Source of the DNA: Giesbergeria sp.
GTDB lineage: Bacteria; Pseudomonadota; Gammaproteobacteria; Burkholderiales; Burkholderiaceae_C
Assembly: GCA_017998735.1 (NCBI GenBank)
Contig: JAGOCN010000140.1
Span: 1-5,477, forward strand
Length of the DNA: 5,477 nucleotides
Direction: 5' to 3'
Positions within the stretch are counted from its first letter, which is position 1. Each line of letters opens with the position of its first letter. The notes under the pieces are model-generated. The model had not been told where the DNA came from. It worked only from the letters and a program-made list of their open reading frames with translations, and ran no database searches. The position numbers and the translations under genes are program-made. This document shows, piece by piece, positions 1-5,477 of the stretch.

Positions 1-25
1 GCCTGGTCAGGCAGGCAGGCAATGC

Positions 26-610
26 TTACTGCACGATTTTGGTGATCTTCGAACCCTGCAGCGATACGCCGGCTTCCAGGCCGGTGTTGGTCATCACATA
101 GCTCACCACCGGGGCAGTGGCGGTCTGCGTGTCGATGCTGCCGTTGGCGCCCACACGGCCAGCGGCCACGGTGGCGTCCACGCCGCCCGACCAGCCATTG
201 CCGTTGACAAACTTGTCCAGCGCGTCCTGGGTGCTGAAGACGTAGATGACGGCCTTTGACTGCCCGCCCGCCTGCCAGCCCAGCGATGCGCCGGTGGTGC
301 TGTAGTAGCTGTGCGCCTTGTTGGCCACGCGCAGCACGCCCTTGCCATGCTCCACACCCACCACGAAGCTGCCGCCCACCACGGCCGGGAACACCAGCAC
401 GCCCTTGGCGCGCGCCACCATTTCGCGCGAACCGGGCGCGGTTTCGTACAGGCGCGACAGCGTGGCATCGGCCTGCGACTCCAGCGATGCCTGGCGCGTG
501 CCGTAAGAGCCTTGGGCAGATTCTTTGGTGGTGGTGCAGCCCACCATGGCCAGGCCTGCAACGGCCAGGCCGGCAGCGACGGCGACGGAACGGAAATTGA
601 TTTTTTTCAT
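26..610 (-). CDS. SYLF (YSC84-like) domain lipoprotein
   Basis: This is a complete 194-residue protein that begins with a lipoprotein signal: Lys-Lys at 2-3, a hydrophobic stretch at about 8-23, and a candidate lipidated Cys25 in the context MVGC. The Met at -3 is a less usual lipobox residue. Thr rather than Asp follows Cys25, so outer-membrane sorting is expected. Residues of about 50-192 form a SYLF/YSC84-like domain, with the typical SREMVARAKGVLVFPAV segment (61-77), a GVLRV strand, a glycine-rich core and an ITKIV end. SYLF domains bind lipids in eukaryotes; in bacteria the role is poorly defined, so no precise function is claimed. The ATG is supported by GAGGGG six bases upstream. The neighbouring M48 protease gene lies 253 bp upstream on the same strand, far enough that separate transcription is likely. 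The family assignment is firm; the role is open. Confidence 0.93.
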   Translation of the reverse strand: MKKINFRSVAVAAGLAVAGLAMVGCTTTKESAQGSYGTRQASLESQADATLSRLYETAPGSREMVARAKGVLVFPAVVGGSFVVGVEHGKGVLRVANKAHSYYSTTGASLGWQAGGQSKAVIYVFSTQDALDKFVNGNGWSGGVDATVAAGRVGANGSIDTQTATAPVVSYVMTNTGLEAGVSLQGSKITKIVQ

Positions 611-616
611 GTGAAA

Positions 617-622
617 CCCCTC
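617..622 (-). promoter_or_regulatory. Ribosome binding site of the SYLF lipoprotein gene
   Basis: The minus strand reads GAGGGG, six bases before the ATG at 610. This is the clearest Shine-Dalgarno sequence in the window and fixes the start of the lipoprotein. A run of eight T residues (minus strand, 626-633) sits just upstream of it. No convincing promoter hexamers were found for this gene. Confidence 0.75.
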
Positions 623-761
623 GGTAAAAAAAAGATGCCGGAACGCACAGCAATGCAGGCAGGTGCTTGCGCCTGGCCCAGGCCCTGAAGCCTTTCAAGG
701 CCGGCTGTGGTGCATCTCCGCCTTGATGGTAGGGTTTTTTGGGGGTGCTGGCGCAGCCGGT

Positions 762-801
762 GCGCCAACACGGCCTGCGCTCCTACACGGCCGTGTTGCG
801 C
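762..801. repeat. GC-rich inverted repeat downstream of the M48 protease gene
   Basis: The arms are 762-775 and 789-801. They pair over 13 bp (GCGC plus AACACGGCC) with one bulged C at 766, around a 13-base loop. The repeat lies 62 to 101 bases past the stop of the protease on its transcript. No T-tract follows on the minus strand (the next bases are C- and A-rich), so it is not a classic intrinsic terminator. It could protect or end the transcript in a Rho-dependent way. A second, smaller hairpin (750-755 with 761-766) shares bases with the left arm, so the two would exclude each other. Confidence 0.6.
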
Positions 802-806
802 AAACG

Positions 807-852
807 CCCAATGCCCAATGCCCAATGCCCAATGTCCAATGTCCAATGCCCA
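807..852. repeat. 7-bp tandem repeat, six copies plus a partial
   Basis: Six consecutive heptamers are visible: CCCAATG four times (807-834) and TCCAATG twice (835-848), followed by a partial CCCA at 849-852. The array begins 12 bases beyond the stop codon of the M48 protease and lies about 200 bases upstream of the SYLF lipoprotein start. The unit length is not a multiple that matters for reading frame, because the array is not in a real gene. Arrays like this can change copy number by slippage, so it may serve as a strain marker. No function is evident. Confidence 0.95.
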
Positions 853-863
853 GCGGACTGGTG

Positions 864-1763
864 TCAGCGGTTGCGCAGTGCGGCTTGGTACAGACCCTGC
901 ACTTTGGGCACGTTGTTTTGCAGTTCGCGGATGCGGTCGGGGCCGCTCGGGTGGGTCGACAAGAACGCCAGCCCGCCCTGGTTGCCGGTGGCCTCGCCCA
1001 TCTTGCGCCACAGCACCACTGCCGCTTCGGGGTTGAAACCGGCGCGTGCGGCCAGTTCCAGGCCCACCAGGTCGGCATCGCTTTCGTCGCCGCGGCTGAA
1101 TTTCAGGTTCAGCAGCTGCCCGCCCAGGCTGGCCGCCATGTCGCCCATGTTGCCCAGGCCCAGCAACTGCGCACCCAGGCGCAGCCCGATGTTGGTGGCC
1201 TCGCTTTTGGCCATGCGGGCGCGGGCATGTTCGCGCAGTGCGTGCGCCATCTCGTGGCCCATCACCATTGCCACCTCGTCGTCGGTCAACTGCAGTTTTT
1301 CCAGAATGCCGGTGTAGAAGGCAATCTTGCCGCCCGGCATGCAGAAGGCATTGATCTGCTTGCTGCCGATCAGGTTGACCTCCCAGCGCCAGTTGCGCGC
1401 ACGCGGGTTCCACTCCAGCGCATAGGGCACCAGCCGGGTGGCGATGCCGCGCAGGCGCTGCAGCTGCGGGTGGGTGGAAGGCGCCAGCGCGCCCTGTGCA
1501 CGCGCCTTGGCCATCAGTTCGCTGTACTGCTGCGTGGCAGCGCTTTCCAGCGTGTCGGCCGGCACCAGGTTGCGCAGGCCCGAGGCATTGCCTACATCGA
1601 CCTGCGCCGTGGCCGGTGCGGCAGTGGCGCCGGCCACGGCGGCAGCGCCCGCCAGCTGCAGAAAGCTGCGCCGTGCGGCCCACGGTCCGGCGGCAGGCTG
1701 GAAGGGCACCAGCGGCGCATCAAGGCCGTCGTGCGAAGCAGGGGAAAAGCAGAGAAAACACAT
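864..1763 (-). CDS. M48-family zinc metalloprotease with Tat-like signal
   Basis: This is a periplasm-directed metallopeptidase of 299 residues from the ATG at 1763. The zinc site HEMAH lies at 170-174, and the third ligand is probably Glu227 in RGDESDAD. A late STHPSGPDR segment (269-277) is typical of M48 proteins of the BepA/LoiP type, which degrade or help assemble envelope proteins. The N-terminus has ARRSFLQLAGA (30-40), close to the Tat motif RRxFLK, then an Ala-rich hydrophobic stretch and a likely AxA cleavage before Gln54. The start is uncertain: no Shine-Dalgarno precedes the ATG at 1763. A GTG at 1709 would give a more normal signal peptide, and an ATG at 1799 would overlap the ampG start. 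The gene is divergent from ampG. The exact substrate is unknown. Confidence 0.93.
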   Translation of the reverse strand: MCFLCFSPASHDGLDAPLVPFQPAAGPWAARRSFLQLAGAAAVAGATAAPATAQVDVGNASGLRNLVPADTLESAATQQYSELMAKARAQGALAPSTHPQLQRLRGIATRLVPYALEWNPRARNWRWEVNLIGSKQINAFCMPGGKIAFYTGILEKLQLTDDEVAMVMGHEMAHALREHARARMAKSEATNIGLRLGAQLLGLGNMGDMAASLGGQLLNLKFSRGDESDADLVGLELAARAGFNPEAAVVLWRKMGEATGNQGGLAFLSTHPSGPDRIRELQNNVPKVQGLYQAALRNR

Positions 1764-1768
1764 CCGCC

Positions 1769-1775
1769 AATAATA
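1769..1775. promoter_or_regulatory. Candidate shared -10 element between divergent genes
   Basis: This is the only AT-rich core between the two divergent start codons. The minus strand reads TATTAT (1775-1770), and the plus strand AATAAT (1769-1774); each matches TATAAT at five of six positions. The minus-strand element ends six bases before the ATG of the M48 protease, so its transcript could start at or next to that codon. No good -35 hexamer was found at normal spacing in either direction, so the call rests on position and composition. Confidence 0.3.
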
Positions 1776-1797
1776 GGCACAAAGGACCCTCGCCCCC

Positions 1798-3222
1798 ATG
1801 TCAGACAAATTCGCCAGCGCAGCCGTGCCTGCCCCTTCGCATGCTGTGCCGCTTCCGGCAGACAGCAGCTTGCCGGCACCGCGCGTGCCGTGGTCGCAGA
1901 CGCTGCGTGTGTACCTGGAGCCGGCCAGCCTGCGCATGCTCAGCCTGGGTTTCAGCGCCGGGCTGCCGCTTTTGCTGGTGCTGGGCACGCTGTCGTTCTG
2001 GCTGCGCGAGGCCGGTGTGGACCGCACCACCATTGGGTACCTCAGCTGGGTCGGGCTGGCGTACGCCTTCAAGTGGCTGTGGGCGCCGCTGGTGGACCGC
2101 ATGCCGCTGCCGCTGCTGACCCGCTGGCTGGGGCGGCGGCGCAGCTGGCTGCTGCTGTCGCAGGCGCTGGTGATGGCCGGGCTGGTGGGCATGGCGTTCA
2201 ACGACCCGCAGCTGGCGCTGGCCCCGGTGGTGTGGTGCGCGCTGGCGGTGGCCTTTGGCTCGGCCACGCAGGACATTGCGCTGGACGCCTTTCGCATCGA
2301 ATCGGCCGCCATCGAGCGCCAGGCAGCGCTGGCCGCCACCTACCAGACCGGTTACCGCCTGGCGATGATCTGGGCCGGCGCCGGCGTGCTGTGGATTGCC
2401 GCCCGCTCCGAGGTGGCCGGCGTGGGCAGCTACCAGCCGGGCGCCTGGCGCGTGGCCTACCTGGTGATGGCAGCGTCGATGCTGGTCGGCACGCTGACCG
2501 TGCTGCTGTCGCGCGAACCGGTGCCGCGTGCCTTCACCCCGGCGCGCAACGCCTTTGAATGGCTGCGTGGCGCGCTGGTCGACCCGTTTGCCGACTTTCT
2601 GTCGCGCTACCGCTGGCAGGCGCTGCTGATCCTGGCGCTGATTGCCACCTACCGCATCAGCGATGTGGTGATGGGCATCATGGCGAACCCGTTTTATGTG
2701 GACATGGGCTACAGCAAGGACGAGGTGGCCGCCGTGACCAAGGTGTTTGGCGTGGCCATGACGCTGCTGGGCGCCTTTGTCGGCGGCGCGCTGGCGATGC
2801 GCTTTGGCGTGCTGCGCGTGCTGCTGCTGGGCGCGGTGCTGAGCAGCGCCAGCAACCTGCTGTTTGCCTGGCTGGGCACGCGTGGGCACGACCTGACCGG
2901 GCTGATTTTTGTGGTGTCGGCCGACAATTTGTCGGGTGGCATTGCGTCTGCGGCCTTCATTGCGTACCTGTCGGGCCTGACCAATGTGCAGTATTCGGCC
3001 ACGCAGTACGCGCTGTTCAGCTCCATGATGCTGCTGGCGCCCAAGTGGATTGCCGGGTTCTCGGGCCGCTTTGTGGACGCCAACGGCTACACCGAGTTTT
3101 TCATCGGCACTGCCATGCTGGGGCTGCCGGTGCTGCTGCTGGTGGCACTGGTCATGCGCATGAAAACACCTTCCAGCGCAATACCAGCAAGCGCCAGCAG
3201 CTATCAAAATAATAGCTTATGA
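1798..3222 (+). CDS. ampG: AmpG-family muropeptide permease (MFS)
   Basis: This 474-residue inner-membrane protein should have about 12 membrane helices. AmpG imports GlcNAc-anhydroMurNAc peptides released from the cell wall for recycling; in many bacteria this flux also controls AmpR/ampC beta-lactamase induction. Family marks are SFWLREAGVDRTTIGYLSWVG (66-86), FKWLWAPLVDR (91-101), GRRRSWLL (112-119), ATQDIALDAF (156-165) and GYRLAMIWAG (185-194), all matching the AmpG pattern rather than general sugar or drug MFS proteins. Residues 1-37 are a Pro/Ala-rich cytoplasmic lead. AAGGA (1782-1786) lies 11 bases before the ATG, a rather long spacing. The last 19 residues or so are encoded by a repeat-like sequence and follow the final helix, so they are probably dispensable. 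No ampC, ampR or ampD is in the window, so a role in resistance cannot be inferred. Confidence 0.9.
   Translation: MSDKFASAAVPAPSHAVPLPADSSLPAPRVPWSQTLRVYLEPASLRMLSLGFSAGLPLLLVLGTLSFWLREAGVDRTTIGYLSWVGLAYAFKWLWAPLVDRMPLPLLTRWLGRRRSWLLLSQALVMAGLVGMAFNDPQLALAPVVWCALAVAFGSATQDIALDAFRIESAAIERQAALAATYQTGYRLAMIWAGAGVLWIAARSEVAGVGSYQPGAWRVAYLVMAASMLVGTLTVLLSREPVPRAFTPARNAFEWLRGALVDPFADFLSRYRWQALLILALIATYRISDVVMGIMANPFYVDMGYSKDEVAAVTKVFGVAMTLLGAFVGGALAMRFGVLRVLLLGAVLSSASNLLFAWLGTRGHDLTGLIFVVSADNLSGGIASAAFIAYLSGLTNVQYSATQYALFSSMMLLAPKWIAGFSGRFVDANGYTEFFIGTAMLGLPVLLLVALVMRMKTPSSAIPASASSYQNNSL
3163..3219. repeat. Dispersed-repeat-like element forming the 3' end of ampG
   Basis: The block contains two GCGC-bearing segments (around 3176-3179 and 3190-3193) and ends in the inverted repeat AGCTAT (3199-3204), a 7-base CAAAATA loop, and ATAGCT (3212-3217). 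Its base use is clearly more AT-rich than the gene before it. The pattern resembles, from memory, a short repeat scattered between genes in Comamonadaceae genomes; this was not searched. Here it codes for the polar C-terminal tail of the permease and supplies most of the bases up to its stop. It lacks a T-tract, so termination is not implied. Confidence 0.5.
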
Positions 3223-3276
3223 AGAGCAATGCCTTTATAAGTACAAAGATGCGAGCAGTGCAACCGGTGCGGCAGG

Positions 3277-3293
3277 TTTACCCCGGCTTTACC
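3277..3293 (-). promoter_or_regulatory. CpxR-box-like direct repeat (GTAAA-N6-GTAAA)
   Basis: The plus strand has TTTACC at 3277-3282 and again at 3288-3293, an 11-bp repeat period. Read on the minus strand this is GTAAA, six bases, GTAAA. The E. coli CpxR consensus is GTAAA-N4-8-GTAAA, and OmpR-family regulators in general bind direct repeats of about one helical turn. The site is 131 bp before the start of an OmpR-family regulator with Cpx-like features, so it is a good candidate for autoregulation. Binding is inferred. Confidence 0.5.
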
Positions 3294-3324
3294 GGCGCTT
3301 CAAGACCCTGTGGTGTGTGGGCGC

Positions 3325-3370
3325 CACCATGGCGGTGCGGGCGACTAAGGGCGCCCGCACCGCCATGGTG
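3325..3370. repeat. Perfect 19-bp inverted repeat upstream of the response regulator
   Basis: Arm 3325-3343 is the exact reverse complement of arm 3352-3370, with an 8-base loop (ACTAAGGG). Fifteen of the 19 pairs are G-C. It ends 54 bases before the regulator start. No T-tract follows directly on either strand; the first T-run on the plus strand is at 3399-3403, about 30 bases away. It would form a very stable hairpin in any transcript crossing the gap. Possible roles are separation of ampG from the two-component genes, control of the leader, or the remnant of a mobile palindromic repeat. Confidence 0.85.
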
Positions 3371-3424
3371 TGTTCCGCATCTGGCTTTGTGTTGCGCCTT
3401 TTTCCGTCTGGAGTGCTTTTTGCC

Positions 3425-4141
3425 ATGAGTTCGCAGCTGTTGATGATTGAAGACGATGTGCGCCTGGCGCAGATGGTGGCCGAGTACCTGGCCCAGTCGG
3501 GCATGGTGGTCACGCACCGGGCGGACGGTGCCAGCGGCCTGGCGCAGCTGCAGGGCCAGAACGGTGCGCAGCTGCCCGACCTGGTGATCCTGGACCTGAT
3601 GCTGCCCGACATGGACGGCCTGGACGTGTGCCGGCGCCTGCGCGCCCTGCCCGGCGCCGCCGCCCAGGTGCCGGTGCTGATGCTGACCGCCAAGGGCGAC
3701 CCGATGGACCGCATCATCGGCCTGGAACTCGGCGCCGACGACTACCTGCCCAAGCCGTTCGAGCCACGCGAGTTGCTGGCGCGCATCCGCGCCATCCTGC
3801 GCCGGCGCGAGGGCGGCCCGGCACCGGCCACGCAGCTGCTGCGCTTTGGCACGCTGGAGATCGACCGTGACGCGCGCAGCGTCACCGTGGCCGGGGAGGC
3901 GCGCGAGCTGACCTCCTACCAGTTCGACCTGCTGGTCGCCCTGGCCGAGCGCGCCGGCCGCGTGCTGACCCGCGACCAGATCATGGAAGCGGTGCGCGGG
4001 CGCGAACTCGAAGCCTTTGACCGCTCCATCGATGTGCACATGGGCCGCATCCGCGCTGCCATCGAGCAGGACGCCAAAAGCCCGCGCCGCATCCTGACCG
4101 TGCGCGGTGTGGGCTACGTTTTTGCCCGCCAGCAGGACTGA
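3425..4141 (+). CDS. OmpR-family response regulator, CpxR/RstA-like
   Basis: This 238-residue cytoplasmic transcription factor is phosphorylated by a sensor kinase, presumably the one encoded next. The receiver (about 4-122) has the acidic patch E9-D10-D11, phospho-acceptor Asp57 in VILDLMLP, Thr88 and Lys110 in LPKPF. The winged-helix domain (about 137-235) has ELTSYQFDLL, AFDRSIDVHMGRIR and TVRGVGYVF. The AFDRSIDVHM segment resembles CpxR (PFDRAIDMHI), but it is common enough in OmpR proteins that orthology is not certain. The ATG at 3425 was chosen because receivers begin a few residues before the first acidic residues and GGAG (3410-3413) precedes it by 11 bases; the open frame extends upstream to 3317 but crosses the inverted repeat. 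The kinase gene follows after 50 bp in the same direction, most likely as an operon. Confidence 0.95.
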   Translation: MSSQLLMIEDDVRLAQMVAEYLAQSGMVVTHRADGASGLAQLQGQNGAQLPDLVILDLMLPDMDGLDVCRRLRALPGAAAQVPVLMLTAKGDPMDRIIGLELGADDYLPKPFEPRELLARIRAILRRREGGPAPATQLLRFGTLEIDRDARSVTVAGEARELTSYQFDLLVALAERAGRVLTRDQIMEAVRGRELEAFDRSIDVHMGRIRAAIEQDAKSPRRILTVRGVGYVFARQQD

Positions 4142-4191
4142 GCGGGCGGCATGTCGCTCGTGCTGCTGTTGCGCTTGATGCCTGCATTGCC

Positions 4192-5442
4192 ATGTCCCTG
4201 ATCCGCCTGTTTTCGCGCCGCCTGTACCTGCGCATCTGGCTGGCCGTGGTGGGCGGTGTGGCGGTGCTGACACTGCTGGTGGGCTGGGCATGGCGCGTGG
4301 CGGCAGAACAAAACGCGCCGCCGCAGGTGCCCCCGGCGCGTGAAATCGTGCTGCGCAGCGACAGCGGCGAACTGCTGGGGCGCGGCACCACGCAGCGCCT
4401 GCCGGGCCAGCCATTGGCGTTTCGCCTGGAGCTGGACAATGGCCAGCGTTTCAGCCTGGAACTGGCGCCGCGCCCCGAAGGCCGCACAGACGGCCGTGGT
4501 GGCCGGGGTGGCCGCGGCAGTCCGGAAGCGTCCTTTTGGACCCGGCCGCCGTTCGGCTTCTTGTGGATGCTGGGGCTGGTGGGCGTGGCGGTGGCGCTGG
4601 GCGTGTTTCCCATCATCCGGCGGCTGCTCAAACGGCTGGACGTGCTGCAGCACGGCGTGCAGCGCTTTGGCGAAGGCGACCTGGCGGCACGCGTGCCAGT
4701 GCAGGGCCGCGACGAAGTGGCCGACCTCTCACGCCAGTTCAATGCCGCCGCAGAGCGCATAGAAACACTGGTGCAATCGCACAAGTCGCTGCTGGCCAAT
4801 GCTTCGCACGAACTGCGCTCGCCGCTCACCCGCATCCGCATGGGATTGGAGCTGATGGGCACCGACCGCCCGGCGCCGGCCTTCCGGGCGGAAATTCTGC
4901 GCAACATTGCGGAACTTGACCAGCTGGTAGACGAAATCCTGCTGGCCAGCCGCCTGGACGCACACGAGACGGATGTGGGCACGATGGAACTGGTGGACCT
5001 GATCGGTCTGGTGGCCGAAGAGTGCGCCCGCACCAGCGCCGACCTGGACACCAGCACGGACACACTGGAAGTGGCCGGCGTGGCAAAGCTGCTGCGCCGC
5101 GCCGTGCGCAACCTGTTGGAAAACGCCCGCCGCTACAGCCAGGGCGACATTGAAGTGACCCTGCAGCGCAGTGGCCAGTGGGCCGAGGTGCGTGTGAGCG
5201 ACCACGGCCCCGGCGTTCCCGAAGCGCAGCGCGAGCGCATCTTTGAACCTTTCTATCGCCTGCCCGGCGCCAGCGAGCGTGCTGGCGGTGTGGGATTGGG
5301 GCTGGCGCTGGTGCGTTCCATTGCCGAACGACACCAGGGCAGCGCGCAATGCCAGAACCGGTCTGATGGAATATCAGGCGCCTGTTTCATGCTGCGTCTG
5401 CCGCTGGTGGATGGAAGTGGGAGCAGGAGTGGAAATCACTGA
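4192..5442 (+). CDS. Sensor histidine kinase, CpxA/RstB-like
   Basis: This 416-residue inner-membrane kinase is the likely partner of the upstream regulator. Order of parts: membrane helix at about 14-36, periplasmic segment at 37-121, second helix at about 122-144, HAMP at about 145-195, and HisKA with His206 in SHELRSPLTR. The ATPase domain follows, with an N box at RNLLENARRY (306-315), DHGPG (337-341), FEPFYR (351-356) and GGVGLGL (365-371). All catalytic motifs are intact. The sensor segment is short (about 85 residues) and includes three GRG triplets (101-109), so the stimulus cannot be inferred. The ATG at 4192 has no clear Shine-Dalgarno, and no in-frame start lies between it and the preceding stop. 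A 16-codon frame at 4151-4201 overlaps the start. Kinase identity is certain; the CpxA/RstB comparison rests on remembered similarity in the catalytic core. Confidence 0.95.
   Translation: MSLIRLFSRRLYLRIWLAVVGGVAVLTLLVGWAWRVAAEQNAPPQVPPAREIVLRSDSGELLGRGTTQRLPGQPLAFRLELDNGQRFSLELAPRPEGRTDGRGGRGGRGSPEASFWTRPPFGFLWMLGLVGVAVALGVFPIIRRLLKRLDVLQHGVQRFGEGDLAARVPVQGRDEVADLSRQFNAAAERIETLVQSHKSLLANASHELRSPLTRIRMGLELMGTDRPAPAFRAEILRNIAELDQLVDEILLASRLDAHETDVGTMELVDLIGLVAEECARTSADLDTSTDTLEVAGVAKLLRRAVRNLLENARRYSQGDIEVTLQRSGQWAEVRVSDHGPGVPEAQRERIFEPFYRLPGASERAGGVGLGLALVRSIAERHQGSAQCQNRSDGISGACFMLRLPLVDGSGSRSGNH
4492..4518 (+). repeat. Three 9-bp tandem repeats coding for GRG triplets
   Basis: GGCCGTGGT, GGCCGGGGT and GGCCGCGGC follow each other in frame and encode Gly-Arg-Gly three times (residues 101-109 of the histidine kinase), in the periplasmic segment just before the second membrane helix. 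The units differ at only a few, mostly silent, bases, so expansion by local duplication is plausible. Confidence 0.8.
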
Positions 5443-5477
5443 GGCAAATCTGGATGACCGTGCGCAATGCGAAATAT

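Noticed and set aside
1..12. Small palindrome GCCTG-GT-CAGGC at the window edge, as a terminator of the lipoprotein gene
   Set aside because: The stem is only 5 bp with a 2-base loop, and the sequence that would show a T-tract lies outside the window.
626..633. Run of eight T on the minus strand as a terminator for the protease transcript
   Set aside because: No stable GC-rich stem directly precedes it on that strand, and it lies only four bases from the ribosome binding site of the next gene.
663..2558. Long open frame of 631 codons on the plus strand across the protease and into ampG
   Set aside because: It runs antisense to the HEMAH protease and then out of frame through ampG. Its product is rich in Ala, Gly, His and Arg with no family motif, as expected of GC-rich shadow frames.
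1801..3207. Antisense open frame of 468 codons opposite ampG
   Set aside because: The product is dominated by His, Gln, Arg and Ala without recognizable motifs, and the plus strand codes for a clear membrane transporter over the same bases.
3236..3241. TATAAG as a -10 element for the two-component operon
   Set aside because: It matches five of six consensus bases, but no -35-like hexamer lies 15 to 18 bases upstream, and the implied leader would be about 180 bases long. It is possible but not supported enough to list.
3278..4414. Antisense open frame of 378 codons opposite the response regulator
   Set aside because: It has low-complexity composition and no motif, while the opposite strand encodes a complete OmpR-family regulator with all key residues.

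Overview
The window looks like chromosomal DNA of a high-GC betaproteobacterium, most likely of the family Comamonadaceae. The grounds are dense GC-rich coding with strong G/C third positions, a lipoprotein of the SYLF/YSC84 type common in Burkholderiales, and an intergenic repeat around 3163-3219 that resembles, from memory, a dispersed repeat of Comamonadaceae. The genus cannot be fixed from the sequence alone. All five genes look complete, and no rRNA, tRNA, insertion sequence, CRISPR array or phage gene is visible.

Layout: on the minus strand are a SYLF-domain lipoprotein (26-610) and, upstream of it, an M48-family zinc metalloprotease with a Tat-like signal (864-1763). The 253 bp between them hold a GC-rich inverted repeat and a 7-bp tandem repeat of six copies. 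Divergent from the protease, with only 34 bp between start codons, is an AmpG-type muropeptide permease on the plus strand (1798-3222). A single AT-rich core in that gap could act as a -10 for both directions. After ampG comes a 202-bp gap containing a CpxR-box-like direct repeat (3277-3293) and a perfect 19-bp inverted repeat (3325-3370). It is followed by a two-component pair: an OmpR-family response regulator (3425-4141) and a sensor histidine kinase (4192-5442).

Functionally the window is an envelope neighbourhood: cell-wall fragment recycling (AmpG), periplasmic proteolysis (M48 protease), an outer-membrane-type lipoprotein (SYLF) and a Cpx/Rst-like envelope-sensing pair. The link between these genes is inferred from position only. 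The most informative non-coding signal is a GTAAA-N6-GTAAA motif on the minus strand upstream of the regulator. It matches the Cpx consensus and suggests autoregulation. I see no convincing undescribed gene system; the points of interest are regulatory and repeat features.
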